From positions 2,647,703 to 2,711,702 of the forward strand of contig MU004231.1 in assembly GCA_010405405.1 (NCBI GenBank): a stretch of 64,000 bases of DNA, written 5' to 3'. Source of the DNA: Microthyrium microscopicum. Its lineage: Eukaryota; Ascomycota; Dothideomycetes; Microthyriales; Microthyriaceae. The number at the start of each line of letters is the position of its first letter. Within the stretch, counting starts at the first letter, position 1. This document shows, piece after piece, positions 38,601-50,505 of this stretch. The notes below the pieces were generated by a model. The model did no database searches. It was not told the DNA's origin and saw nothing but the letters and a program-made list of their open reading frames with translations. The translations under genes were made by a program, and so were the position numbers.

Positions 38601-40130
38601 TTTAACTATTTATTTAGTATTAGGTCTTTTATTTAGAGATACTAGTAATATATTAACGCAATATAACTAAGAAAATAAGCTAAGTAAATAAATAAATACT
38701 ATTTCTATTACTTAATTAGCTAAAAAATAAGTATAGGAGAAACGTAAACTTCTTATTATTAATAAGATTAGTATAATTAGTAAAAAAACTTTTTAAAGTA
38801 TTAACTTAAAATACTACTTACTAGGTAAGAAGCATATTTTATTTAGAGAGATTTCTATTATACTTCTCTATAGTAATTTCTATTAATTTTTACTAGTTAG
38901 TTCTATAAGTATAATGTAGATAAGTAGTAATAGTTAAGTAGTAGAATAAAACTAAAAAGTATAACTATTTTATTAATTTAATAACGTTATTATACTTATA
39001 AAATAAGTTTATATATAAAATTATTAAATACTCTTAGGAATACTTAAAAGGCTATAAAATAAGCAATAAATAGACGTAGACTATAATCTTCTCTTAGAAA
39101 AGATAAAATATTCTTAAAATTAAGACTTTATAACTAAACTTCGTATAATTATAGTAATAAATAAACTAAAAGTAATTTTTAATATTAAAGTAGCTATTTA
39201 ATACTTAGAGAAATATTAGCTTCTTTTTTTAATTTTCTTCTTAACGTATACGTAGAAAGATATTTCTAATTTAGAAACCTAAGTACTAATTACTTATAAC
39301 TTAATAAATACTACTATTAAAAAATATCTTAATAAGACTAGTATTAAAGTCTTACTATACTTTATATTTATACTAAATATCTCTATTATAACTATAAATA
39401 ATATTAATATTAGCTTAATATTTATAAATAGAGCGTAATTTATAACTATTATAATTATTCTAGATAAGAGTTATTTAAGATATCTAATTTCTAAGCTTAT
39501 TATAATATATTTTAGTCTACCTATAGCGCTAGTTATAAAATCTAAAGATACTAAGAACCTATAGGTTAGACTTCTTTTGCTAGGAATTATTATAATAATA
39601 CTAGAATCTACTATTTTTATAATAAAGGATAATATTAAATATATAAGGAGAAAACTACTATATATTTCTTTATTTAGCATAATAGTATATAAAGCTTAAG
39701 GGTATATATTTTTATAAACCTTTATTAATTTACTATATAGTAAGAATTTATAAGGAAATATAGTAAGATATAAATCTTCTATTCTTAGGACTAAGAAGTC
39801 TAAATTACCTAGATTTTATAGTTTTTATATCTAGCTATCTTAAGCTATAAGTTAGGAAGATATATAGATTTCTAACTTATTAAGTTAAGAGGCATTTAAA
39901 AATTATAAAATACTTAGGTTAGTATTATAAAATATTTAACTTTTAAATAACTATTTAATTTAGACTTTAAAGGAATTTATTAAAAAATGCTCCTAGTCTA
40001 AATATAGAGTACTTTATAAATAGTATTACTAATACTAAACAAAATTAAAAGATAATATTTAACGTTATAGTAAGAAGATACTTAAAGAGATAAAAAATAT
40101 AGAATATAAGTTATTATTTACTACTTCTTT
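35645..40130 (+). mobile_element. Helitron relic (Rep and Pif1-like helicase), RIP-degraded
   Basis: At 36,284-36,345 a plus-strand frame resembles the Helitron Rep core, with the HxH metal site now reading Tyr-Thr-Tyr (36,329-36,337), as expected for two CAC to TAC changes. At 38,473-38,490 the codons AGT AGT ACT AGT AAA ATA correspond to a GGTGKT Walker A. The same frame runs into an IITTSTRSIVANI segment (motif Ia-like) and VYKAQG at 39,685-39,702 (PIF1 motif VI, VHKAQG). Stops are almost all TAA/TAG at likely Gln positions. Rep and helicase are in different frames, so a lost intron or a frameshift lies between them. Both Helitron termini are unidentified. The left part was probably separated from this segment by the TIR element ending at 35,642. 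Confidence 0.75.
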
Positions 40131-43100
40131 TATATTTATGCTTAGGCTAGTTATTAATTATCTTTAGTTAATCTATTCTATTCTCTTCTATTACTTATCC
40201 TTATTATTTTTATTCTTATTCTTATTTCTTTTTATATTATAAAGTATAGTTCCTTTTATTATATTTTATACGCGCTAGGTTCTAAGAGTCTTAGAAGTTA
40301 CTTATAAACTATAACTTATATTATTTAATATACTAATAGACTTTAAAGGTCTTAGTTTTTTTAAAGTCTATAAAGAAATTAGTAAATTAAGTTATTTATA
40401 AGGATTAAGACTTCTAAAAGACTAAGATTATTATATAGACTAAGTAATAATAAAAGAATTTATATAAGTTATTATAGATTAAGGAGATAAAATAAAAGAA
40501 TTAGTTCTAATAAGGCTTAAGGCTATATCTTAGAAATATTAAGCTAAATTAGTACTAGTAAAACTTAGTACTATACTTTAAACGTAATAAAGTAAATTAG
40601 TACTAGTAAGACTTAATACTATACTTTAAACGCAATAAGGTAAATTACTTCTTAGTATTACTAATAAATAAATATTACTAGACGTTAGAGCGTTACTATA
40701 GCTACTATAAGGGAAGCTATCTATAGTTAAGTTAATAATAGTAATTTAAGAACCTTAATAAGAACCTAAAGTTTAGTTATTTTATAAGTTAAGTAAAGGT
40801 AGAATATAATAGTAAGTAGTAATAGAGCTAAGAAAGTTTAAAGAATTAGTATTTTTAGTAATATTAGTATTTTTTACTATACTATATTAAGTAGATAAAA
40901 ATAAATCTCTTATTAAGTCTAAGACCTCTATATATCTAGTACTAGAATTAGTAGAATACTATTTTAAAGCTATTATTTTACTTTATAGTAGGTAAAATTT
41001 TAGTAAAGAATTATAGAATAAAAGAAAGAAGAAAAGAAGAAGTTTAGAGAATAAATATTAGAATAAGCTATAGCGTCCTTAGGCTTCTATATTTTTAAAG
41101 TAATCTCTCTTCCTATATTAGTACTATTAATATAACTAATAACTATTTATAAATAGCCTCTAAAATATACTTACTATAATAAGAAAGAAGTATAACTAAC
41201 CTAATACCTAAGATTTAAAAGTATAAAATAATCTAATTAATAAATTAGAAAGTTTAGCTTTATACGTAAAAATTAATAGCGCTAGCTCTTAACTTTATCT
41301 AATTAAAAAAACTTTAATAATTAGCCTTATAACTATTTACGTACTTATTAAGCGCTAAAGCTTCTACTATAATAAACTAATTATAATTTCTACGCTTAAT
41401 AACTCTTACTAATAATTTATTTATACTTTACTAAATATAGATATTTTAGTAGAGTACTTACCTTTTTAAAGTAAATTTAATAGATAAAATATTAAATAAT
41501 ATTACTTACTTATAATTATATAATAATAAGCTAGTTATAGCTTCTAACTACGTAATCTTATAATTAGAACTTAGTATTATACCTTTCTTTCTAATTTTTT
41601 AAGCTTCTATCTATAATAACCTACTTTTATAGAGACCTAAAGTAATATCTAAGCTTTTAGTTATTTTACTTCTTTACTACTTCTATAAATTTAAATATCT
41701 TACTACTCTTCTTTCCTTCTTCTTCTTCTTCTTTAACTTTAATCTATATATCTTATATAGCCTACTATTATTAAGATTATATACTTTCTACTACCTCTCT
41801 AAGTTCCTTAGCTATTCTTAACTTTAATTCTTTACTTAATAATCTACTAATTTACCTTACTATAAGTACTAATTACGTTTTTTTTTAGTAAACTAATACT
41901 AATATTCTAATAAGTAATATAGCGCTATTATTTATACTAACTTCTTAAGGTAGTATTTCTATACTAGCTACTAAAGCTAGTCTTATAGATTAGATGCCTA
42001 GCTAACTCTTTATTTATAACTTTACTATCTATTCTACTACTAGCGCTAGTATTAAAGAAGTTATTATTTTACTTAATTAACTATTTTAGTTTCTCTATAC
42101 TTCTATTATATATGCTTCTTACTTAAAGAAAGATACTATATAATTAAAGTACTCTCTAGATAACTTTCTTATAAATTTTTCTTCTAGTATTGCCTTAATC
42201 TATATTATTATTAAATCTATATATAAAGCTATTATAGATAGCTATCTCCTTTTTTATAGTAAAGCTCTTTATAGCCTTTAGGTTATTACTTAAGCTATAT
42301 TAGATACTCTAGTTAGTACTATCTTTAGTATAAGTAAAATAAATTTTATAAGTATTATATAACTAAATTTTTTTGCTAATAATTTAATAGAACTATAACT
42401 ACGCTATAATAAACTTCTTTACTTATAAGTACTTCTTTATTACTATATACTAAGATAATATTAATAAAAATAAGTACTTAGGATATACTAATACTATTTT
42501 TAATAATAAAGTTCTCTATTACTCTAGCTAAATAACTATTATTAGTAGTAACTTACCTTATAGTAATTCTAAGGAGGACTTTATTAAAATTAATTAATTT
42601 CTTTTATAGGTTCTCTTATTTAAATTAATAAGAAATATTACTAGAATAAGTTATTAGTTATCTAAATAAATTATATCTAAGCCTTTTGCCTATAAGCTTT
42701 AAGCTCTAAGTTCTTTTCTTTATAGAAAATTAATAAATTCCTTTACTATAAATATTATATCTACTTTATATACTTTATAACTTTCTATAAATTTAATTTG
42801 CTTATTAGTAATATAAAAATCTTATATTCTTACTTAGAAAGTATATAAGTTAAAAAAAAGGTAATTACTATAATACTACTTAAAAATATAGCTATACTAT
42901 AAAATAGTATACTTATAGTTTATAAAGAATAAAACCCTACTTATAGCTATTAGTAGTAAAATATTATAGATAAGTAAAATAAGCTATAATATATTTAGCG
43001 TAACTATAACGTATTGTAATTATTATAACTATTTAGAATACAAAACTACGTAATTAAAGAGTTAATTTATCCTAAAAGCCTACCTATTTCTACTCTCTAT

Positions 43101-44730
43101 AATAATACTAGAGAAATAAATCTATAAATAAATATACTATAAATTACGTTTAGTTATTAATATAATCTATATTTTATACTAAAAAGTTAAAGTATTAAAA
43201 TATATAATTAAAATAGGAAGGATTATATAAAAATAAAGAGGAAAAAGTAAATAGGATAATACGTTTATTATTAGTATAACTATTTATAGCGTAAACTCTT
43301 AATATTATGACTTCTATAAAAATATAGAAAGTTAATAAATATATATACGTTTACTATAGATAGAAGCTTAAACTACTAAGGAGTAGTAATAAATTACTTA
43401 CTTACTAGTTACTAATTTACTCTTTGCTTATAATAATAAAAAAATACTTTATAAATACTTCTTTACTAACTATAACTTATACTCTTCTACTATTATTAAT
43501 ATATAAAGTAGTCTATTAAGACTATTAGCCCTTACTAATAGCTTCTCTAAAGCTAACGTTACTATAAAATAGTAAACTACTATACTATATAAATTAGGCT
43601 AGTAGAAAGGAAAAGAAGTCTAATAATATATACTAATATAGAAGAATATTAATCCTATTTCTTAAGATTAATAAAATTATTATATAAGTCTATATTAGCT
43701 AGTGCCTTAAAAATTTATAAGTTTAATAATACGTAATAAAATTAGTAAGTATATCTAACCTTAAATAATAGAAGGTTAAAATATTATAATAGTTTAAAAT
43801 ATATTCTTAGAGTAAAATATTTCTAATTACTTACTAATATATTTACTTTTACGTAAATAAGATAGCTATATTTAATAAGTAAAGATAAGTAGTTTTTATA
43901 AGTTACTAGGTATTTTACTTTCTTTTCTTATACTATATATAATAATATTTTATAAAATAGCTAATATTACTATATTTTTAGAACTTACTAAAATATAGAG
44001 AATTAAGCCTTAAATAGATTCTTTTATATAAAAACTTACTATATTAGAGCTTTTCTATAAGATTTGCTACTAAATCTTTTATAACTAAACTATTATTTAA
44101 TATTTTTCTAAGAGAGATATAAAAAGATACGCTAGTAAGTAAGAGCTTTATTTATAATACTAGGTATATAACTAATATAGTAATAGATTTATAAAGAAAA
44201 TAAAAGTAATAACTCTTTACTTAATTAATCTAAGTAATTATTTTAACTATATATTAGATACTACTACTTATATATTTCTATTAAAGTCTCTATATACTAA
44301 TATCTAATAGTAGAATTATTAAAAATACGTACTTATAATATAAATATATATAATCTTAGATATTATTTATTAGATATTAAAAAGTTAGGAAGACTAGTTA
44401 ACCTTTATATAGAGCTAGCTTTAATACTATAATACTAAGATATAAAAGATAGTAATAGTATAGATAATAATAAGGTAGAAGAAGAGAAAAAGGAAACTAA
44501 TAATAACTTTAATAATTAATATTAGTAATTAGTAGTAGAAATATATAATAGTAATAAAATAGTTAATATAATTAAGATAGTTAATAATAATTAATATCTT
44601 TAGTAAGTTAAACCTTAATTAATAGCTTATAGCTTAAAAGGGACTAAAGGATTAAGATAGTAAAACTAATTAAAGGTCTTACTTTAGGAATTAATTAGAA
44701 AGACGAAAGAATAATTAATTAAAGTATAAC
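40130..44730. other. RIP-saturated AT-rich DNA right of the Helitron domains
   Basis: The plus-strand frame with TAA/TAG-type stops continues past the helicase to at least about 41.6 kb, so this may be a C-terminal extension, a captured gene or another element. Beyond that no coherent frame or motif was recognised. A 48-bp tandem duplication lies at 40,546-40,641. The block ends sharply at about 44,730, where normal composition resumes. Confidence 0.45.
40546..40641 (+). repeat. 48-bp tandem duplication in decayed coding sequence
   Basis: Two adjacent 48-bp units starting AAATTAGTACTAGTAA, differing only by transitions. The length is a multiple of three and would encode a 16-residue repeat in the plus-strand frame, again pointing to former coding sequence. 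Confidence 0.85.
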
Positions 44731-44734
44731 GTAG

Positions 44735-45605
44735 GGCAAATCCATTTCTAGGTAGAAAACTTACTAACCTCCCTTTTTCCTTTTTTTACTAATACTATCC
44801 CTTCCAAACCTATAGAGGTTCTTCCAGGCATATGAACGCGAACAACAACGCAAGGGATTGTCTCTTTCAACCTAGCTCCGGGTAGTGCCAAGACCCCAGC
44901 GCAGCTTAACGTCTGTTTAGCGTCTCCATGTGGCCACTTTGATTGGCTGGACTCGGCAGTTTTTCCGCATTTTCCGCAACTTTGCGAAGGTGGCCAATCA
45001 GCAGCATCATCTTTAGCTCTAGTGATCGTCCACAGTGCATCATGAAGCAACGAGCGATACTGGGTGCCATCCCTGAATAAATCAATTTACACTAGATGGT
45101 TGATCTCAGAACGCCACTACAACTTGGAAGACTGTTTTCAATCGAGTGTATGACTTCTGATTGAACGTCTTGAGATCTGCACCAAGAATGGACGTAAAAA
45201 CACCAATTATATCTATCTCAAGGTTCTGTTGAACAGAAAAAGACACCCTAAAGATCCGCGTTCTAGCTTCCACATATTGAATGTTATAGGGATGACACCA
45301 ACTTGCCAAGTAGGACATCTCGATAGCGACTTACAGTAAATCAGCATACTCGATTGCATGCAGCCTTGTGAGCCTGAAAGAGGTGTGTGCAGAATGTTCT
45401 GACTGGTCAGCTCCGGATGCCGAATCGCAGTTTTGAGGAGCTCGTTAGGGACAGCAGAACAACAACAGGAGACGCAAACTTGCAATTGTATGCTTTAAAT
45501 AATCCGTGCCAGCCTTCGGTGGGCTCTTGATGCCATATTCCATACACTTTTGTAGTATAACTACCTAATCTATAACACCACAAGAGCACGATCAATTTGC
45601 TCAAA
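44735..45605 (+). promoter_or_regulatory. Upstream region of the ABC transporter gene
   Basis: About 870 bp of normal composition between the RIP block and the transporter start. At 44,942-44,946 and 44,994-44,998 lie two CCAAT boxes in opposite orientation. Between them is a perfect tandem 9-mer TTTTCCGCA (44,961-44,978), followed by an inverted TTGCG. Short minus-strand frames of 70-109 codons cross this region but overlap one another, match nothing and are probably chance. A promoter role is inferred from position. Confidence 0.45.
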
Positions 45606-48600
45606 ATGTCACTTCCACCTGCAGCTATCACCGAGCCTGGTGAGTGCTTGAACATGCAACAGGATGTGATTGGCTCCGAGCCGGCGGAACTACCCGTAGG
45701 TCGCAACAGCCGCGTTGGCTTTTTCTCGATATACATGGTAAACTCACCCTCGATGCGCTCTCCCGGCAGATTCTAGGTACATAGTACTCATTCAATGGCA
45801 GACTTTAATACGGCTTGCATCCGTCGGAGAGTCTCTGCTCTATGCCCTGGCTATACTATGCTCCATTGGCGCCGGAACAATATTACCATTGATGACACTT
45901 ATTTTTGGAAATACCGTCACGGTGTTTACAAATTTCGCCGTTGGATCCATTGATGGAGCCGAGCTTAGATCCAAGATAAACCATTACACGTATGTTGCTA
46001 TGAGCCACACCTCACAACTGGTGACCAAGCTAATGGAATTAGTCTCTACTTTATTTACCTTTTCATTGCCCGAACTGGACTTACATACATATCAATGCTT
46101 CTCTTCTCCGTTGTTGCAACCAACATCACCGCCTGCCTTCGAAAGCGATATCTCAGCGCTGTCCTACACCAGAGCATCACTTTTCACGAAACGTCCCTTA
46201 GCTCTGGCGAATTCAGTCTTGCGCTTTCCACCCATTCCAATTCTGTTCGGACCGCTCTTGCCGAGAAGTTCGGCATGTCGCTCAAATGTATTTCGACAAT
46301 AGTTGCCGCCTTTGTTGTTGCACTCCATTCTCAGTGGAAGCTCGCTCTCGTCACATCGACTGTTATACCCGCTGCTGTTGTCGCCATCAGTTTCACTGGA
46401 GCCATGGATGAAAAGAAAGAGACTAGTCTCAACAATGTAAAGGCCGCAGCTGCGACTTTGGCTGAAGAACTGTTCAGCTCTATTCGAACAGTCCGCTCCC
46501 TAGGCGCTGAAGGCAAGCTTTTCGCCCAGTACAAAGGGCTGCTCGATCAAGCTTCGGCAATTGCTTGGTCTAGGCTTCCAATTGTCGGCACTCAGGTCGG
46601 CAGCTACATGTTTGCTCTCTACGGTGCCTACGCGCTTGCATTTTGGTATGGCATGCACTTGTACGCCAGGCACGAGACGAAGAGCTCCGGTGCAGTTATC
46701 ACAGCCTTGTTTTCCATCATGATCGGCATCAACGCTTTCTCGGAGCTCGCAACTCATTTGGGCACTTTCATGAAACTACGCTCATCGGGAGAGGAGCTGA
46801 TCAAGATCATTAACTTGGAACGCAACGTTGCGTCGCGCTCTTTTCCTGGTGGAGGGAAAGGTGCATCATCAGTTGCCGAGGAGAAATGCCTCGACCTTTT
46901 CCGCCGAGATATCCTGCTGGAAAACGTCTCATTCCACTATCCCACTCGCCCTAAAGTTCAGACATTGAAGGACTTCTCTTTGACTCTCCAAGCCGGCAAA
47001 ACAACAGCACTGGTTGGACCCAGTGGTTGTGGGAAGTCAACTATTGTGGGGCTAGTCTTGGGCTGGTACAGAGCCTCAGCGGGTGAGGTCAGATTTGGCG
47101 ATTGTGTCATGGAGGATATTCCAATCGAAACGATCCGAAAGAACATAGGTCTTGTGCAACAGGTACGTTCTCGTCCGACTTTACTTAGCTTACCTTGTCT
47201 AATAGTGGCTAGGAACCTTGTCTTTTTACTGGGACTGTCTTTGAGAATGTTGCGTACGGCCTTTCCGGTACTTCTTTTGAAGAAGTTTCTGAATCAGAGA
47301 AACGAGAGATGGTCATTAAGGCATGCACTACGGCTAATGCACACGAGTTCGTCATGCGACTTCCCCAAGGATACGACACAGCCATTGGAAACCGAGGAAC
47401 CTCACTTTCTGGCGGCCAGAAGCAACGACTCGCTATCTCCCGAGCCATCATCAAAAATCCACCCATTCTTATTCTCGACGAAGCGACAAGCGCCTTGGAT
47501 GCTCAATCTGAAGCCGTGGTGCAGCACGCATTGGACAATGCGCAACATAATCGCACCACCATTTCAATTGCCCATCGCTTGACGACTATCAAATCAGCTG
47601 ATCAGATAGTAGTCATGCGCAACGGTTCCATTATTGAGCTTGGAACGCACAATAGCCTCCTGGACACTGACGAAGGAATTTACAGACGGCTTTGGGAAGC
47701 TCAACTAATTCCCGCCCTTATATCTCATCATAGTCCCGACTCTGACGAAGACATCTCTACAAAACTTCAGGTATTGGAAAAACCAATAACTGAACGATTC
47801 GTGGATACGCCTGGCTCCGACAATGAGGCTTGCAATCACCCTAGTATTAAACTTACGACACTACTTTCTACAATCTTCAGAGCTCAAAGGCGGTACTGGT
47901 GGGCATATCTGCTTCTTTTGGTAGGTAGCATTATTGGTGGTCAGTACCTGATAAAGCTCTTTAATTTTCCATCCATCTAACTTGAACAGGTGCTCTATTT
48001 CCCTTGCAGGCCTATCTGTATGCGAAGCTAGTCACAACCTTCCAGCTCACAGGTGCTGCCCTTGTGTCTCGCAGCAATTTCTGGGCATTGATGTGGTTCA
48101 TTGTTGCGCTAGTTGTTGCGGTAGGGTACTTCATCGTAGGCGGTGTTGGAACCGGACTCGGCGAGGTAAGTAGTAGACGTCGACCTCTCTAAAAGGGTTG
48201 AAATCATGCCAACATATCGCAGTCAATCGCGCAATACTACAGGTTCCAGTACTTTGTCTCTCTTGCTTGGAAGCCGCTTTCATACTTCGACTCCGAATCG
48301 AATGCCCCCAGCGCCATTCTCAATCGCCTCGCCACCGACCCGGAAAATATCAATTCTTTCGCCGGAAGTAACCTTGCTGTGCTCGTCACGATCCTCGTTT
48401 CGCTTATAAGCACCATCACCCTGGCTCTTGCGGTCGGCTGGAAGCTGGCCTTGGTCGTCATCTTTGGTGGATTGCCCTTCATCTTCAGTGCTGGAGTCTT
48501 TCACGAAAGAATGGAAAATGGTTTCGAAGAAAAGTCTGCCAAAGCCTTTGAGGGCAGCGTCGGCTTCGCAAGCGAGTGCGTTGGGATCCTCAAGACCGTC

Positions 48601-49849
48601 TCTGCTCTCAACATGGAGCCACTCGTAGAGAAGAGGTTCGCAGCACTACTTTCGGAGCATTGTACAAATGTGGCCCGCTACCAGATAGTTGCTATGATCT
48701 GGTTTGCGCTTAGCGAATCTATCGAGCTGTTGTGCATGGCATTGGCATTTTGGTATGGCATACTGCCTGAAAATATACTCTGCTAACTGTTCAAAAGGTA
48801 TGGGGGACGTCTCATGTCTTTTCACGAATACAACACGACTCAGTTCTTTACTGTTTTCGTGGCCATTATATTCGGGTCGCAGTCAATGGGGCAGTTCTTT
48901 GCCCATAGTTCCGGTATGTCGCTCTCAAAGTGCTTATATGTGTCAATCCTCTAAACATACACACTGTCCAGACATGTTCAAAGGCCTTAGTAGTGCTAGA
49001 ACAATTCTTTCGCAGTCTGCGGCTCCTCACAACCATACTGCAAAGCTACCGCTTCCACAACTAGACGCACTGTCTTCAAACACGCCCTTGATCGAATTCC
49101 GAAATGTCTGTTTCTCTTATCCTACTCGGCCAACTATCCCCATCCTGCGCAATCTCAATCTGAAAATCTATGCGGGGCAGTTTGTTGCGCTGGTCGGCTC
49201 TTCCGGATGCGGCAAAAGCACCGTTCTTCAGCTTCTCGAGCGCTTCTACGAAGTAGAAAGTGGCGACATTCTAATCGGAGGCGTCTCAGTGAAGAACCTT
49301 GAGGATTCTGATGTCCGCAAGCTCTACTCCCTCGTCAGCCAGGAGCCGACGCTGTACTCCGGAAACGTTCAATACAACACCTCACTCGGCGTAAGCGGTT
49401 CGCTTGACCGCGAGAAGCTGGATCAAGTGCTGAAGCAAGCCCAGCTCTCAGAATTCATATCCTCCCTCCCAGAAGGTATCAACACCGAAGTCGGTGCCAG
49501 AGGAACCGCATTGAGCGGTGGACAGAAGCAGCGTGTTGCGATTGCTCGGGCTCTTGCGCAGGATTCTGCTATTCTGCTGCTGGACGAAGCAACGTCTGCT
49601 TTGGACAGCAACTCGGAGCGAGAGATTCAAAAGGCAATAATCAACGGGCAAAATGGTGGTTCTTCGGAAGTGGCTGTAAAAAGGACGGTGATTGCGGTTG
49701 CCCATCGACTGTCGACCATTCAGCATTCTGATTGCATTTTCGTTTTCGACCAAGGACAGCTTGTCGAGACAGGAACTCACCATGAGTTAACAGAAAAGAA
49801 AGGGGTTTATTGGTGTCTCTGCAAAGCTCAAACAGGGTGGATAGAATGA
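45606..49849 (+). CDS. Full-length ABC-B (MDR/Pmd1-like) multidrug efflux transporter
   Basis: The predicted protein is 1,288 residues with the TMD1-NBD1-TMD2-NBD2 order of fungal P-glycoprotein relatives, which export lipophilic drugs or peptides at the plasma membrane. Exons by eye: 45606-45737, 45802-45989, 46043-47162, 47213-47939, 47990-48165, 48223-48752, 48798-48913, 48972-49849. Every junction is GT...AG, phases agree, and introns are 45-64 bp. NBD1 has Walker A GPSGCGKST (432-440), signature LSGGQKQR (from 545), Walker B Asp569-Glu570 and switch His601. NBD2 has Walker A GSSGCGKST (1072-1080), LSGGQ (from 1177), Asp1201-Glu1202 and His1241. Both ATP sites look intact. The N-terminal tail before TM1 is short (about 50 residues). 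The least certain junctions are intron 1 (donor GTAAAC) and intron 4 (donor GTCAGT). A Ste6-like peptide exporter is an alternative role. Confidence 0.92.
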
Positions 49850-50505
49850 TAATCTCTAGTATTCAATCGATGTATATGGTACACAGTCGATGATCGTTCT
49901 AGACATTTTCGATGCTACTTGGTTGAGCATCAAGAGAGGCGTAAGAGGCGTTTGATTTTGTGCAACAGTGCTTTTGAATTCCGGAAAGCGTGTACAGTTA
50001 GTGACAGAGGCAAGTTTTAGTTCAAGTTGTATCAGTCTATCAGAGCACGAGAAGTTTGGACTGGTATACCCCAATGGATGTCACGTCTTGTCTCATGTGA
50101 TGTGACTTCTAAAACTTGATTTTCGATTGACAGAAACCGACCATTCTCAGAATCTACACTTTCACCTGATGACAATATCGTATTCAGGAGTGATTTGTCC
50201 GATCACGGAGTGCGTCCGGCGACCTAGTGAGGCATGTTATACTAGGTAGGTATGTAAAGAACTAAAGTCGAGTCTTTTCTTGACTAACATCAATCTACTC
50301 TGTATTGTGAGATTGCAGAAGTGGGTGAGTTAGTCTATCAGAACGAAAAAGCCGGACACCGATTGTGCAAGGCACTTGTAGTGTACATAGGACCATTCAG
50401 TCCCTTTCTATCTGCAAACAAAGCCACAATGAGCCCAGTATCCGGCGATCCGAACACCCACCCAATTCGCTATGCAAATGTGGTACTACTTCTATAAAAC
50501 TTTGA
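49850..50505. other. Convergent intergenic region
   Basis: About 650 bp between two stop codons facing each other. It should hold both 3' untranslated regions. No RNA gene, repeat or conserved frame was seen; a 72-codon minus-strand frame at 49,856-50,074 has no recognisable features. Confidence 0.6.

Noticed and set aside
39471-39680. 69-codon minus-strand open frame in the RIP block
   Set aside because: Antisense to the Helitron helicase frame, low complexity; open only because stops fall elsewhere.
44748-45736. Several overlapping minus-strand frames of 70-109 codons upstream of the ABC transporter
   Set aside because: They overlap one another and exon 1 of the transporter in different frames and match no known protein.
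45889-46302. Reading exon 2 of the transporter straight on as a separate 137-residue protein
   Set aside because: A GTATGT...TAG intron at 45,990-46,042 with agreeing phase joins exon 2 to the next transmembrane segment; the read-through tail is not transporter-like.
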